Assembly (NCBI GenBank): GCA_905221455.1 | Contig: CAJNDF010000001.1 | Span: 62,001-126,000 of the forward strand | Origin: a bacterium | Lineage (GTDB): Bacteria > Bacillota > Bacilli > Lactobacillales > Streptococcaceae | Direction of reading: 5' to 3' | Length of the DNA: 64,000 nucleotides | Shown here: positions 9,245 to 18,652 of the stretch, in pieces | How the letters are laid out: each line of letters starts with the position of its first letter | Position numbering within the stretch: the stretch's first letter is position 1 | Made by a program: the position numbers and the translations under genes | The notes under the pieces: generated by a model | The model's database searches: none | The model's input: only the letters and a program-made list of their open reading frames with translations | Told to the model about the DNA's origin: nothing

Positions 9245-11003
9245 GTTCCAATTCCTCCTTCGATAGTTGTGAATAGGCAATTTCTTGGTAAACTTCGTTA
9301 TTAGCTAGAAGTTCCTTGTGGGTACCTTGTCCCACGACTTTTCCTTGATCCAAGACCAAAATCAAATCTGCATCCATAATCGTTGAAATACGCTGTGCGA
9401 CGATAAGCTTGGTCATAGACTTGGTTTTCTCTGCTAGTTCTTGGCGTAGGACACGGTCTGTCTTGTAGTCCAAGGCTGAGAAGGAGTCATCAAAGATGAG
9501 GATTTCTGGCTTCCGAGCTAAGGCACGAGCAATTGCCAGACGCTGTCTTTGACCACCTGAGAAGTTGGTTCCTCCTTGGGCCACTTCTGACTCTAAGCCC
9601 GCTTCCTTGTCTTCGATAAAGTTCTTAGACTGGGCCAATTCCAAGGCTTGCCACATAGCCTGCTCACTAAGCGGTGTTTCTTGACTTTGTCCAAAGTCAA
9701 GATTGCCCTTGACATCACCTGAAAAGAGAACCGCTTTCTGAGGAATATAACCAACCTTGTTGCGCAAATCATTCAAGTCATAGTCTTGAACATTGACACC
9801 GTCTACAAGAATTTCTCCTGCTGATACATCGTAGAAACGTGGAATCAGATTGACAAGAGTTGATTTACCAGAACCTGTTGACCCAATAAAGGCCACTGTT
9901 TGACCAGCTTCTGCTCTAAAGCTAACATGCTCGATAACTGCCTCCGAATTTGTCGCATAGCGGAAGGTCACATCCTTAAATTCAACCCGACCTTTGAGGT
10001 TTTCATCAGCCTGCTGCACTTGAGCAGGATTTTGGATAGAAGAATGCAAATCTAAAACCTGATTAATCCGCTTAGCAGAGACCATGGTTCGGGGAAGAAC
10101 GATGAAGAGCGCCCCCATGAGAAGGAAGCCCATGACAACCTGCATGGCATAAGACATGAAAACAACCATGTCACTAAAGAGAGGCAGACGCGCTGCCGCA
10201 GCAGCATCGTTGATTACATAGGCCCCAATCCAGTAAATCGCCACACTCAAACCACTTGAAATCCCCATCATGATGGGATTTAAAATGGCCATAAGACGGT
10301 TGACAAACAAATTCAAGCGTGTCAATTCATCATTTGCTGCTGCAAATTTTTCATTTTGGTAATCCTCTGCATTATAGGCACGAACGACACGAATACCTGT
10401 TAAACTCTCCCGAGTGATACTGTTCAGCTTATCTGTCAGTCCCTGAATCAAGGACTGTTTCGGAAAGGCTAGCGTCATCAAGACTGTTGTCATTAAAACG
10501 TTGACAATCACTGCCACAAGTACGGCCCAGAGCCAGTATTCTGAATGGCCTAAAATCTTCCCGATAGCCCAGATAGCCATAATCGGACCACGCGTAACCA
10601 CTTGCAAACCCATGGTAATCAACATCTGAACCTGAGTAATATCATTGGTAGTACGCGTCAAGAGACTAGGAATAGAGAATTTCTTAATTTCTGTCTGCGA
10701 GTAGTCTAAAACTCGGTTAAAAATGTCACTTCTCAGCCTACTAGTATAAGAAGCAGCCACTCTGGATGCAAAAAATCCAACTGCAACTGCGGACAAGAAG
10801 GCAAGAAAGGACATTCCCACCATCATACCTGCTGGTTGCCATAAGTCATCCAAGTTGGCAGCTTGACTTCCCAGTAAATCTGTGATTTTAGAGATATAGG
10901 TCGGCACTTCCAACTCTAGATAAACCGAAAAGCAGGTAAAGAGAATGGCTAGTAAAATCATCCCCCATTCTTTTCCACTAATTCGTTTGGCTAATTTCTT
11001 CAT
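9234..11003 (-). CDS. ABC exporter half-transporter, heterodimer subunit 1
   Basis: The 589-residue fused permease-ATPase has membrane helices in residues 1-300 and an NBD with Walker A GSTGSGKST, signature FSGGQRQRLAIARALA and Walker B ILIFDDSFSALD. Walker B ends in D rather than the catalytic E, the mark of a degenerate ATP site. Its partner has the complementary degenerate signature, so the two should form one heterodimer. It overlaps the MarR gene end by 26 bp and the second ABC gene by 11 bp, making a tight three-gene operon under MarR control. Confidence 0.9.
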   Translation of the reverse strand: MKKLAKRISGKEWGMILLAILFTCFSVYLELEVPTYISKITDLLGSQAANLDDLWQPAGMMVGMSFLAFLSAVAVGFFASRVAASYTSRLRSDIFNRVLDYSQTEIKKFSIPSLLTRTTNDITQVQMLITMGLQVVTRGPIMAIWAIGKILGHSEYWLWAVLVAVIVNVLMTTVLMTLAFPKQSLIQGLTDKLNSITRESLTGIRVVRAYNAEDYQNEKFAAANDELTRLNLFVNRLMAILNPIMMGISSGLSVAIYWIGAYVINDAAAAARLPLFSDMVVFMSYAMQVVMGFLLMGALFIVLPRTMVSAKRINQVLDLHSSIQNPAQVQQADENLKGRVEFKDVTFRYATNSEAVIEHVSFRAEAGQTVAFIGSTGSGKSTLVNLIPRFYDVSAGEILVDGVNVQDYDLNDLRNKVGYIPQKAVLFSGDVKGNLDFGQSQETPLSEQAMWQALELAQSKNFIEDKEAGLESEVAQGGTNFSGGQRQRLAIARALARKPEILIFDDSFSALDYKTDRVLRQELAEKTKSMTKLIVAQRISTIMDADLILVLDQGKVVGQGTHKELLANNEVYQEIAYSQLSKEELEHGK

Positions 11004-11448
11004 TCTCTCCTCCTATTCTCTTGATATTTTCCTGTAGTTGATTGAGGACTTTCTCAAAAATCAGTAGTTCATCTTCATCAATGTCTGCCATCAACCGGTT
11101 GTCAATGCGTTCAAAGAAGGCTTTAACCTGCTTCATCTGAGAACGCGATTTGTCCGTCAGACGAACAAACTTGGCCCGCCTATCACTTGGACTCGCCTCC
11201 AATTCCACTAAACCATTTTGCACCATGCGCTTGACCAAGTTACTCGCCACAGACTTAGTAATATTGAGTTCCTGCTCGATATCTTTAATCAAGACCAAGT
11301 CTTGATTTTCCTCACGGCTATCCAAAAAACGGACAACCTGTCCTTGAGGTCCACCCATAAATTCAATGCCACAACGCTTGGCTTCCTTTTGCACCATCAG
11401 ATGAATCTGATGACCAAAACGCTTAAAGACCAACATCGGTTTATCCAT
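10978..11448 (-). CDS. MarR-family regulator of the ABC exporter operon
   Basis: A 156-residue winged-helix regulator. The DNA-binding region includes LNITKSVASNLVKRMVQNGL and the wing ASPSDRRAKFVRLT with the conserved DxR. The start at 11448 (MDKPMLVFKRFG) is preferred because it has the Shine-Dalgarno AAAGGA; an upstream in-frame extension would cross the promoter. It heads the operon with two ABC genes. Repeated GAACTA elements overlap its promoter, so it probably autoregulates the operon. Confidence 0.88.
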   Translation of the reverse strand: MDKPMLVFKRFGHQIHLMVQKEAKRCGIEFMGGPQGQVVRFLDSREENQDLVLIKDIEQELNITKSVASNLVKRMVQNGLVELEASPSDRRAKFVRLTDKSRSQMKQVKAFFERIDNRLMADIDEDELLIFEKVLNQLQENIKRIGGENEEISQTN

Positions 11449-11470
11449 ACTAATTCCTTTCAAATCATTA

Positions 11471-11573
11471 TATTTAGTTCTCCTAGGAACTAAATAAGTT
11501 TTCATGAGAACTATTTTACCACTTTGAAAAGAGATGTCAAGAAAAAAGTTTCCTAGAGAACTATTTTCTTGAT
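11471..11573 (-). promoter_or_regulatory. Promoter and probable MarR operators of the ABC operon
   Basis: Minus-strand -35 TTGACA (11535-11540) and -10 TAAAAT (11513-11518) are spaced by 16 nt. Around them lie a palindrome TTTAGTTC-N6-GAACTAAA (about 11472-11493) and two copies of GAGAACTATTTT (near 11506-11517 and 11556-11567), one overlapping the -10. Several copies of one half-site around the promoter fit MarR-type autorepression. Confidence 0.65.
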
Positions 11574-11577
11574 TCAA

Positions 11578-11607
11578 AAAATCCCAAGTGATTTTCTCAC
11601 TTAGGAT
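11578..11607 (-). terminator. Intrinsic terminator after yebC
   Basis: Minus-strand ATCCTAAGTGA-GAAAA-TCACTTGGGAT followed by TTTTTTG. Confidence 0.8.
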
Positions 11608-11625
11608 CATGTTTTCTAGGTCAAA

Positions 11626-12342
11626 TTAGAACCCGTCTACGTTCGTATAAATCTTTTGCACGTCTTCGTCGTCTTCAAGAACGCTGTAAAGTTTTTCAAA
11701 TGTTTCAAGGTCTTCGCCTGACAATTCCACTTCTGACTGAGGAATCATTTCCAGTTCAGTAACTTGGAATTCTTCGACACCTGACTCACGAAGGGCAACG
11801 ATAGCCTTGTGAAGGTCAGTTGGAGCTGTGTAAACAGTGATTGTTCCTTCTTCTGCTTCTACATCGTCCACATCCACATCTGCTTCTAGCAATTGCTCAA
11901 AGACCGCATCAGCATCTTCTCCCGCAAATACGATAACACCCTTATTGTCAAAGAGGTAAGAAACTGAACCTGAAGCACCCATGTTTCCACCGTTTTTACC
12001 AAAGGCTGCACGGACATTAGCCGCTGTACGGTTGACGTTAGAAGTCAAGGTATCAACGATCAACATAGAACCGTTTGGTCCAAATCCTTCGTAACGTCCT
12101 TCTGTAAAGGTTTCGTCTGTGTTTCCTTTTGCTTTATCAATCGCTTTATCGATAACGTGTTTTGGCACTTGAGCTTGTTTAGCACGGTCGATAACGAATT
12201 TCAAAGCAGTGTTTGATTCTGGGTCTGGATCACCTTTTTTAGCTGCTACATAGATTTCTACACCAAATTTTGCATATACTTTAGAGTTAGCTCCATCTTT
12301 AGCCGTTTTCTTGGCTACGATATTGGCCCATTTACGTCCCAT
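11626..12342 (-). CDS. YebC/TACO1-family protein
   Basis: A 238-residue YebC/PmpR-family protein. The hallmarks are [20 protein letters not shown] at the start, [19 protein letters not shown] in the middle and an acidic C-terminus. The family has been described both as DNA-binding transcriptional regulators and, more recently, as translation factors helping difficult stretches such as polyproline. In S. pneumoniae the orthologous gene borders the pneumolysin region, but here the next gene upstream is dinF, about 100 bp away. Confidence 0.93.
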   Translation of the reverse strand: MGRKWANIVAKKTAKDGANSKVYAKFGVEIYVAAKKGDPDPESNTALKFVIDRAKQAQVPKHVIDKAIDKAKGNTDETFTEGRYEGFGPNGSMLIVDTLTSNVNRTAANVRAAFGKNGGNMGASGSVSYLFDNKGVIVFAGEDADAVFEQLLEADVDVDDVEAEEGTITVYTAPTDLHKAIVALRESGVEEFQVTELEMIPQSEVELSGEDLETFEKLYSVLEDDEDVQKIYTNVDGF

Positions 12343-12438
12343 TAGGAATCTCCTTTTTTCACATTTTAATCTTTCTTATTATAACACAAGTTTTTTCGAT
12401 TTTCACTAGAGGAAATAGATTTTATTCAGCAAATCGAG

Positions 12439-13809
12439 CTATGATGACACTTTTGTTGTCAAGATGGCCTTGCCTTCTTTTATCAAAGGATGACGGAACA
12501 GTGAAAAGTAGAGTTGAATGGTCATAGCAACCCAGATAAGGGGTTCACAAAGGATAACTCCTCTATAGCCTGCCCAAGGAATAATCAAGACCACAAAAGC
12601 GATTTTTCCGATTAGTTCAATAAAGCTGGAAACCAGAGGAAGGACCTTTTGCCCCAAGCCCTGCAAGCAATTGCGATAAATCAACAAGAGACTCAAAATA
12701 GGATAAAAGGCTGAGCTGATTTGCAGGTAGAGACTACCATTTTCTACCAAGTAACCATCCGTTGAACTGGCCAAGAAGGAAACCAAGGCAGGACTGGCAA
12801 AAAAGAGGAAGACACAAACAAAAATTGCCCAGGACATACTCAAACGACTGCTGATTCGAAGACCTTGAACAATACGGTCCGGTCGCTTGGCCCCAAGATT
12901 CTGCGAAGCAAAAGTCGTCATAGAAGCAGAAATAGCGGTCATTGGAAGAAGAGCGAAGGCCATAATGCGTCTAGCAGCCGTCTGGGCACTGATAATTACG
13001 GCACCAAAGGTATTGACAGAAGACTGTAAAATCACACTACCGATAGATACAATAGAACTCATCAAGCCCATAGCCAAACCTTGCTCCAAAAGATCCGCGT
13101 ACAAGGCCTTGTCCCATTTAAAATGTTTCAGTTGAGGTAGAAGTTCTGGAACACTCTTACGGATATAGTAGAAACAGAGTATCGCTGACAGCCCCTGCGA
13201 AATAATAGTCGCAAGGCCCGCAGATTGAACTCCCAGATGCAATTGCGTGATGAAATAGAGATCCAGAACCACATTGACCAAGGCAGAGAAAATCAGAAAT
13301 CCAAGAGCTGCTAGACTGTCCCCAATAGACCGCAACAAGCCTGCAAAGAGATTATAGGCAAAGCTGACACCGACACAGGTCACAATCATAGAAATATATT
13401 GATAGGACTGAGGAAGGATTTCTGCAGGGGTATCTAAGTATTGCAAGAGAGGATACAGACCGACAAAGCCCATCAACATTACCAAAATGCTCAAAAGAGC
13501 ACCTAAAATCCAAGTTGCTGCTACTGCTTCCTTGATTTTAGTAAAATTCCGAGCCCCATAATAGCGAGCAATGACAATTCCCATACCATTTCCGACATCA
13601 AGCGTAAAGCCTATAATCAAGTCAAAAATGGCAGTTGTAGCTCCCACCGCCGCCAAGGAATCTTGACCAAGAAAACGCCCAACAATCAAGACATCAGCAG
13701 TGTTATAGAGCTGTTGGAAAATATTGGACAGCAAGATTGGAAAGGCAAAACTCAAAAGCGAAGGAAGAATAGGACCATGAATCAGGTCCACTGTTCGTTT
13801 TTTATTCAT
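12439..13809 (-). CDS. dinF: MATE-family efflux protein DinF
   Basis: A 456-residue multidrug and toxin extrusion family membrane protein with about twelve hydrophobic helices in two homologous halves. The N-terminus has LPSLLSFAFPILLSNIFQQL. Its position after cinA-recA matches dinF of the competence-induced recA operon in pneumococcus. It has its own promoter with the -10 only 6 nt from the ATG, and a hairpin lies between recA and this gene. In S. pneumoniae lytA follows dinF, but no autolysin gene is present here. Confidence 0.88.
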   Translation of the reverse strand: MNKKRTVDLIHGPILPSLLSFAFPILLSNIFQQLYNTADVLIVGRFLGQDSLAAVGATTAIFDLIIGFTLDVGNGMGIVIARYYGARNFTKIKEAVAATWILGALLSILVMLMGFVGLYPLLQYLDTPAEILPQSYQYISMIVTCVGVSFAYNLFAGLLRSIGDSLAALGFLIFSALVNVVLDLYFITQLHLGVQSAGLATIISQGLSAILCFYYIRKSVPELLPQLKHFKWDKALYADLLEQGLAMGLMSSIVSIGSVILQSSVNTFGAVIISAQTAARRIMAFALLPMTAISASMTTFASQNLGAKRPDRIVQGLRISSRLSMSWAIFVCVFLFFASPALVSFLASSTDGYLVENGSLYLQISSAFYPILSLLLIYRNCLQGLGQKVLPLVSSFIELIGKIAFVVLIIPWAGYRGVILCEPLIWVAMTIQLYFSLFRHPLIKEGKAILTTKVSS

Positions 13810-13815
13810 AAGGCT

Positions 13816-13844
13816 ATTATATCAGCTTTCTAGAGGAGCGACAA
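13816..13844 (-). promoter_or_regulatory. dinF promoter, predicted leaderless
   Basis: Minus-strand -35 TTGTCG (13839-13844), 17-nt spacer, -10 TATAAT (13816-13821), then 6 nt to the ATG at 13809. Transcription would start at or next to the A of the start codon, and no Shine-Dalgarno is seen. Confidence 0.6.
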
Positions 13845-13885
13845 GAAACAGCAAACTATAGATGATCTGAAAACTTGAACAAAAA

Positions 13886-13918
13886 ACCGAAAAAGCAGCG
13901 GATTTCTCCACTACTTTA
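13886..13918 (-). terminator. Hairpin terminator after recA
   Basis: Minus-strand AGTAGTGGA-GAAA-TCCGCTGCT (two G-U pairs) followed by TTTTTCGG. It may be partly read through when the competence transcript continues into dinF. Confidence 0.7.
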
Positions 13919-13923
13919 ACAAC

Positions 13924-15090
13924 TTATTCTTCAATTTCGATTTCAAGTTCATCGCCTAGGTCAAGAGTCACTTCTTCATTCACAGAATCTGCTTGAACTG
14001 CTTCATCTTTTTTAGTTTCAACACCTTCTACAGAAGCCTCTTCTCCATCAACCAAACCAAATTGAACACGGACTTGATGGTCAATTTCATCAAAGATTTC
14101 TGGGTTATCTGCCAAGTATTTCTTAGCATTTTCAGAACCTTGCCCGATTTTCTCATCCTTGTAAGAATACCAAGCTCCTGCTTTTTTAATGATATCCAAA
14201 TCGCTTGCAATCTTCAAGAGCTCACCAGTCTTAGAAATCCCTTCTCCGTACATGATTTCAACGAAGGCTTCCTTAAATGGTGGAGCCACCTTGTTTTTCA
14301 CGACCTTAATCTTAGTTTCTTTACCGACGTTGGTGTCTTTTTGGTCACCAGTTCCCTTGATTTGCGTACTTCCACGAACATCCAAACGCACTGAAGCGTA
14401 GAATTTCAAGGCACGTCCACCAGGAGTTGTTTCTGGATTTCCAAACATGACCCCAACTTTTTCACGCAATTGGTTGATAAAGATGGCAATTGTTTTGGTT
14501 TTATTGATAGAAGCACCAAGTTTACGCATAGCCTGGCTCATCATACGAGCCTGCAAACCAACGTGGCTATCTCCGATATCTCCATCAATTTCTGCACGAG
14601 GGACAAGGGCCGCAACTGAGTCGACCACGACAAGATCTACAGCACCTGAGTCAATCAATTTTCCTGCAATCTCAAGACCTTGCTCTCCTGAGTCTGGTTG
14701 AGACAAGAGCAATTCGTCAATGTTGACCCCAAGGGCCGCAGCATAAGCTGGATCGAGGGCATGTTCCGCATCGATAAAGGCTGCAATACCACCTTCTTTT
14801 TGCGCTTGTGCAACTGCATGAAGGGCAACCGTCGTCTTACCAGATGACTCTGGTCCGTAGATTTCGATGATACGTCCCTTAGGATAACCACCTGAACCAA
14901 GGGCAATATCAAGAGCCAAAGAACCTGAGCTCATCACTTGCACCTTTTGCTCGGCACGTTCACCCAAACGCATGATTGAACCCTTACCAAAGTCTTTCTC
15001 AATCAATTTAAGAGCGTCATTCAAGGCTTTTTCACGCTCTGCCCCAAATTTTTTTGAAATTTCATCTAATTTTTTTGGTTTTTTCGCCAT
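13924..15090 (-). CDS. recA: Recombinase RecA
   Basis: The 388-residue RecA forms the ATP-dependent filament for strand exchange in repair and transformation. It shows Walker [10 protein letters not shown] near residue 79, the MAW-like region, and loop L2 around [20 protein letters not shown]. The C-terminus is acidic ([12 protein letters not shown]). It follows cinA by 54 bp. A separate TATAAT-type promoter also seems present in the cinA-recA gap, so constitutive and competence-induced transcription are both plausible. Confidence 0.99.
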   Translation of the reverse strand: MAKKPKKLDEISKKFGAEREKALNDALKLIEKDFGKGSIMRLGERAEQKVQVMSSGSLALDIALGSGGYPKGRIIEIYGPESSGKTTVALHAVAQAQKEGGIAAFIDAEHALDPAYAAALGVNIDELLLSQPDSGEQGLEIAGKLIDSGAVDLVVVDSVAALVPRAEIDGDIGDSHVGLQARMMSQAMRKLGASINKTKTIAIFINQLREKVGVMFGNPETTPGGRALKFYASVRLDVRGSTQIKGTGDQKDTNVGKETKIKVVKNKVAPPFKEAFVEIMYGEGISKTGELLKIASDLDIIKKAGAWYSYKDEKIGQGSENAKKYLADNPEIFDEIDHQVRVQFGLVDGEEASVEGVETKKDEAVQADSVNEEVTLDLGDELEIEIEE

Positions 15091-15144
15091 TCTATTCTCC
15101 TACATTCTAATGGTCCTCAGACCTATCTACTATTATATCAAAAG

Positions 15145-16401
15145 TTAGTCACTTAATAAAGCCTTGCGAACTAGGTTAAAGGCATGCATAACCGCAATGT
15201 GACGTACATCTGCTCGACTTCTGCCTCCAATATTCACCTTGATGACCTCAGTTCCTTTCTCTTGCGCCAAGCCTATGAAGACTGTCCCAGCTGAGTGCCC
15301 TTCTAGGCCATCTGGTCCTGCCACTCCAGTCAAACTAATGCCAAAATCTGACTGGGTCTTGCTTCGCGCCTGCTCAGCCATCTTCTGAGCTGTAAATTCA
15401 GACACCACACCGTGTTCTTCCAAATCCTTGACAGGAATATCCAACATCTTTGATTTTTCCTCCAAGCTATAGGTCACAAAACCACCCTTAAATATACTTG
15501 AAGCTCCTGAAAAATCCGCTACAGTGGCTTGGAAAAGTCCTGCCGTCAAACTCTCTGCAGCCGTGATAGTTTTCCCTTGCTTTTTCAGTTCTTCTACAAC
15601 AATGCTGGCCAAACTAGTCTCTTCCCCATAACCATAGCAAAGTTCTCGTAGAGAAAGGCCTTCAAAAGTCCGGTGGTTCAAAATTTGATTTTCCAAGATA
15701 TCCAGCGCCTGATTCGCCTCTTCTTGACTGCTAGATTTTGTTGACAAACGCAGAGTGACTTCTCCTGTTTTGGCATAAGGAGCCAAGGTCGGATCTGTTT
15801 GATTATCAATCAAATCAGCCAAAATGGTCACCAACTGACTTTCGCCAATTCCAAAGAAACGAAGAACTCGGGAATACAGCTTGCTCCCTGTCATCAACTT
15901 AGGTAGAAGTTGGTTTAAGACCATGGGTTTCAATTCACTTGGTGGACCAGGAAGGACGACGTAGGTCACTCCGTCTACTTCTAAGATTCCTCCAACTGCC
16001 AACCCTGTTTCATTTGGTAGCGGAGTCGCCCCTTCTACAAGTTGAGCCTGTCTTTCATTATTCGGTGTTCGGGCATAGTCTGGTCTCTGGGCAAAAAAGA
16101 CATCTAACTTCGCCTGTGCCTGAGGATCAAAAACTAATTCTTTCCCTAAAAATTTAGCCAACGTTTGTTTGGTCAAATCGTCCTCAGTTGGCCCCAAACC
16201 ACCTGTCAAAATCACCAGACTGCTACGTTGACTAGCAATCTCAAGCAAAGACAAGAGACGAGCTTCATTGTCTCCTACAGCCGTCTGAAAATATACATCT
16301 ACCCCAATCTCAGCTAGTTTTTCCGATAAAAACTGAGCATTGGTATTAACAATCTGTCCTGTCAAAATCTCTGTTCCAACAGCAATGATTTCTGCTTTCA
16401 T
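15145..16401 (-). CDS. cinA: Competence/damage-inducible protein CinA
   Basis: A 418-residue protein with an N-terminal MoaB/MogA-like (CinA N) domain ([33 protein letters not shown]) and a C-terminal nicotinamide-nucleotide amidohydrolase domain ([29 protein letters not shown]). Related enzymes deamidate NMN. In pneumococcus CinA is made with RecA during competence. A SigX cin-box lies just upstream of the start, which supports late-competence induction of cinA-recA. Confidence 0.96.
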   Translation of the reverse strand: MKAEIIAVGTEILTGQIVNTNAQFLSEKLAEIGVDVYFQTAVGDNEARLLSLLEIASQRSSLVILTGGLGPTEDDLTKQTLAKFLGKELVFDPQAQAKLDVFFAQRPDYARTPNNERQAQLVEGATPLPNETGLAVGGILEVDGVTYVVLPGPPSELKPMVLNQLLPKLMTGSKLYSRVLRFFGIGESQLVTILADLIDNQTDPTLAPYAKTGEVTLRLSTKSSSQEEANQALDILENQILNHRTFEGLSLRELCYGYGEETSLASIVVEELKKQGKTITAAESLTAGLFQATVADFSGASSIFKGGFVTYSLEEKSKMLDIPVKDLEEHGVVSEFTAQKMAEQARSKTQSDFGISLTGVAGPDGLEGHSAGTVFIGLAQEKGTEVIKVNIGGRSRADVRHIAVMHAFNLVRKALLSD

Positions 16402-16418
16402 GTTTCCTCCTACCTATC

Positions 16419-16426
16419 TATTCGTA
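16419..16426 (-). promoter_or_regulatory. SigX (ComX) cin-box of cinA-recA
   Basis: The minus strand reads TACGAATA, the exact -10-like combox recognised by RNA polymerase with the competence sigma factor SigX. It lies 17 nt upstream of the cinA ATG, next to its Shine-Dalgarno region (AGGAGGAAAC). Confidence 0.9.
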
Positions 16427-16434
16427 TTTTTTTG

Positions 16435-16470
16435 AAAAAATCGCAGGAAATTTCCCACGATTGCTTTTTT
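16435..16470. terminator. Bidirectional terminator between the LCP gene and cinA
   Basis: The stem AATCG-GGGAAATTTCC-CGATT type hairpin has A-run and T-run flanks on both strands. It ends transcription from the LCP gene on the minus strand and insulates cinA. Confidence 0.8.
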
Positions 16471-16486
16471 ATTTGTATCAAGAAAG

Positions 16487-17503
16487 TTAATTATCTTCGT
16501 CACTAACAGGCACCCGTCCAAACAAATCTTCAAATAAGACAACATTTGTTTCAAGCTGAGTGACTTCTTCTTGTCCCAAAGAACGTCTCAAAAGATTCTG
16601 CATTTCCAACATATGGTTTCTCGAAACAATCTGGTAAGAAATACCTTGCAACATCTCTCCTTCGCCCTTCAATTGTTGAGATTCAATGGTTTTAAATGAA
16701 TCTTTATAGCCCAACAAGCTCGGAATACTTTTCGCAGACAAATCAATATTGGTCTGCATATTAGTACTTAGGGCTTTTAAAATAGATTGGTAGTGACTGA
16801 CACTATTCAAACTAAGAACTTTTTCAACAACTTTTTGAATGACTTCACGCTGACGCTTTTGACGACCATAGTCTCCTTCTGGGTCTTGATAACGCATGCG
16901 TGAATAAACAAGCGCTTCTTCTCCATTTATTGTCTGCTCTCCAACACCGATAGAAATGGTGTTAAATTCTTCTTGGTCACTGATAGAAATCGGGAAACCT
17001 AGTGTATTATTGACCGTAATACCCCCCACTGCATCTACCAATTGTTGCAATCCTTGCATATTGACCATAATATAGCGATCGATATGGATATTCATCATCT
17101 TTTGAATTGTTTCTATAGCTAATTCCGCACCACCACCAGCATAGGCGGCATTTAACTTCGCTTCTTCAATACTACCATCTTTATGTTGAATTTTAGTCAG
17201 GATATCACGCTCCAAACTCAACATCATAGTCTTCTTGGTATGTGGATTGACAGTCAAGAGAATCATGGAATCACTATTTCCAGCCCACTGATCTGTACGC
17301 TCTACATTCCCAGTATCAACCCCCATCAACAGAATGGTCAAAGGTTCTGTTGCTTCAATAACCTTGGTTTCTTCTCCGATTTTTTTATAGGTCTTTGATA
17401 AGGTTTGTGTGCCTTGCTGATAAATAGTATAAGCAAAAACACCGACACCTAAAACTGTCACAGCTAGAAAAGCTAATACCATTCCAATAATTTTTTTAAC
17501 CAT
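16487..17503 (-). CDS. lytR: LytR-CpsA-Psr (LCP) family cell wall glycopolymer ligase
   Basis: A 338-residue protein with one N-terminal membrane helix (IIGMVLAFLAVTVLGVGVFA) and an extracellular LCP domain. The LCP core is LLMGVDTGNVERTDQWAGNSDSM and TMMLSLERDI, with the conserved arginines and aspartates, plus YSRMRYQDPEGDYGRQKRQR. LCP enzymes transfer teichoic acids or capsule from undecaprenyl carriers to peptidoglycan. The gene lies in the lytR-GNAT-tsaE cluster directly before cinA, as in pneumococcus. The symbol is given by synteny. Confidence 0.9.
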   Translation of the reverse strand: MVKKIIGMVLAFLAVTVLGVGVFAYTIYQQGTQTLSKTYKKIGEETKVIEATEPLTILLMGVDTGNVERTDQWAGNSDSMILLTVNPHTKKTMMLSLERDILTKIQHKDGSIEEAKLNAAYAGGGAELAIETIQKMMNIHIDRYIMVNMQGLQQLVDAVGGITVNNTLGFPISISDQEEFNTISIGVGEQTINGEEALVYSRMRYQDPEGDYGRQKRQREVIQKVVEKVLSLNSVSHYQSILKALSTNMQTNIDLSAKSIPSLLGYKDSFKTIESQQLKGEGEMLQGISYQIVSRNHMLEMQNLLRRSLGQEEVTQLETNVVLFEDLFGRVPVSDEDN

Positions 17504-17510
17504 ATTTCTA

Positions 17511-18029
17511 CTAATCTATCAGTTTACCCATCAAGTAAACATCGATAAATTTCCCTTCTTCTATATATGCTCCACGCTCTTGGCGACCTTCAATTACAAA
17601 ACCATGCTTTTGATAAAGATGGACTGCAGCTTGATTACGAGTTTGGACAGTCAGTTGGAGACGACGCAGAATGCCACTTGCTTGTGCCCACTCTATCGCT
17701 TCTTCTAGTAAAAAACTTCCCAGTCCATTATTCCAATATTTCTTACCAATCACAATAAAGAGATCTCCAATATGACGGACTCTCTTGCGCTGGTCAGCTG
17801 TAATATTTACAATACCAGCAATTTTATCATTTAAGAATGCAAGTAAGGTTATCTGATTGTCCGAACTAGCTTGCTTGTTGAGGAATATTTCCATCTCCTC
17901 ACTGGTCAAGAGAATACCATCTCCGTCTAGGCTGGTAAAATCTGTCTCCAAACTTACACGATTTAAAAAAGCCACTAATTCAGCCGCATCATTAGGCTCT
18001 GCTTCCCTAATGAGCAATTCATACTCCAT
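17511..18029 (-). CDS. GNAT-family N-acetyltransferase
   Basis: A 172-residue GNAT protein. The acetyl-CoA motif A region is GLGSFLLEEAIEWAQASGI (RxxGxG-like) and the C-terminal core is LTVQTRNQAAVHLYQKHGF. The substrate is unknown. It overlaps the 3' end of tsaE by 11 bp and lies 7 bp from the LCP gene, so the three form one operon. It is not RimI by context, because the tsaB-rimI partner is absent. Confidence 0.88.
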   Translation of the reverse strand: MEYELLIREAEPNDAAELVAFLNRVSLETDFTSLDGDGILLTSEEMEIFLNKQASSDNQITLLAFLNDKIAGIVNITADQRKRVRHIGDLFIVIGKKYWNNGLGSFLLEEAIEWAQASGILRRLQLTVQTRNQAAVHLYQKHGFVIEGRQERGAYIEEGKFIDVYLMGKLID

Positions 18030-18462
18030 GTTGAAGCTCCTCTAAAAGCTTTTCTGCACGCAAACCCTTTGCTTGGAAATTTAATCTGCGACCGTCTTCT
18101 TCTTTTAGAATTTCCAACTCTAAATAAGTATCTGGCAAGGCATCTCCTAAGAGATTGCCCCACTCAATAACAGTCACTCCTCCACCAAAGAGAAACTCAT
18201 CCAAGTCGATAGAATCCGCATCTCCCTCAATACGATAAACATCTAGGTGATAAAGTGGCAGTCTGCCTTCATACTCTCTTACGATAGTATAGGTCGGACT
18301 TTTAATCATTTGAGAAATCTGTAAACCTTTAGCAAGTCCCTTAGTAAAGGTCGTTTTACCTGCACCCAGCTCTCCAGTTAAGATTAAAACATCATTCTTT
18401 TCTAATAGATGACCCAAGCGTTCCCCTAAGGCTTGTAGCTCTTCTTCATTTTTTGTGTACAT
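18019..18462 (-). CDS. tsaE: tRNA threonylcarbamoyladenosine biosynthesis ATPase TsaE
   Basis: A 147-residue P-loop ATPase with Walker A LTGELGAGKTTFTKGLAKGL and the family blocks SPTYTIVREYEG, LYHLDVYRIEG and VIEWGN. TsaE works with TsaB and TsaD to make the t6A modification at position 37 of ANN-decoding tRNAs. The start at 18462 has no Shine-Dalgarno. The -10 box is only 6 nt upstream, which points to a leaderless transcript. Confidence 0.95.
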   Translation of the reverse strand: MYTKNEEELQALGERLGHLLEKNDVLILTGELGAGKTTFTKGLAKGLQISQMIKSPTYTIVREYEGRLPLYHLDVYRIEGDADSIDLDEFLFGGGVTVIEWGNLLGDALPDTYLELEILKEEDGRRLNFQAKGLRAEKLLEELQHGV

Positions 18463-18468
18463 ACTCTT

Positions 18469-18474
18469 ATTATA
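18469..18474 (-). promoter_or_regulatory. tsaE promoter (extended -10), predicted leaderless
   Basis: Minus-strand TGG-TATAAT with the ATG beginning 6 nt after the -10. No convincing -35 or Shine-Dalgarno is seen. The start site would coincide with the start codon. Confidence 0.6.
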
Positions 18475-18515
18475 CCAAAAACTTTTCTTCTGTGTCTATT
18501 TTCCTGCTAAACTTA

Positions 18516-18618
18516 TACTCAATGAAAATCAAAGAGCAAACTAGGAAACTAGCCGCAGGCTGTACTTGAGTACGGCAAGGCGACGCTGACGTAGTTTGAA
18601 TTTGATTTTCGAAGAGTA
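18516..18618. repeat. BOX element (A-C type, 103 bp)
   Basis: TACTC...GAGTA ends with the core GTACGGCAAGGCGACGCTGA, flanked by TTA on both sides. It lies between tsaE and comM, upstream of the tsaE promoter. Confidence 0.95.
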
Positions 18619-18652
18619 TTACCATCATAACATCCATAAAAACAAGCTTACT

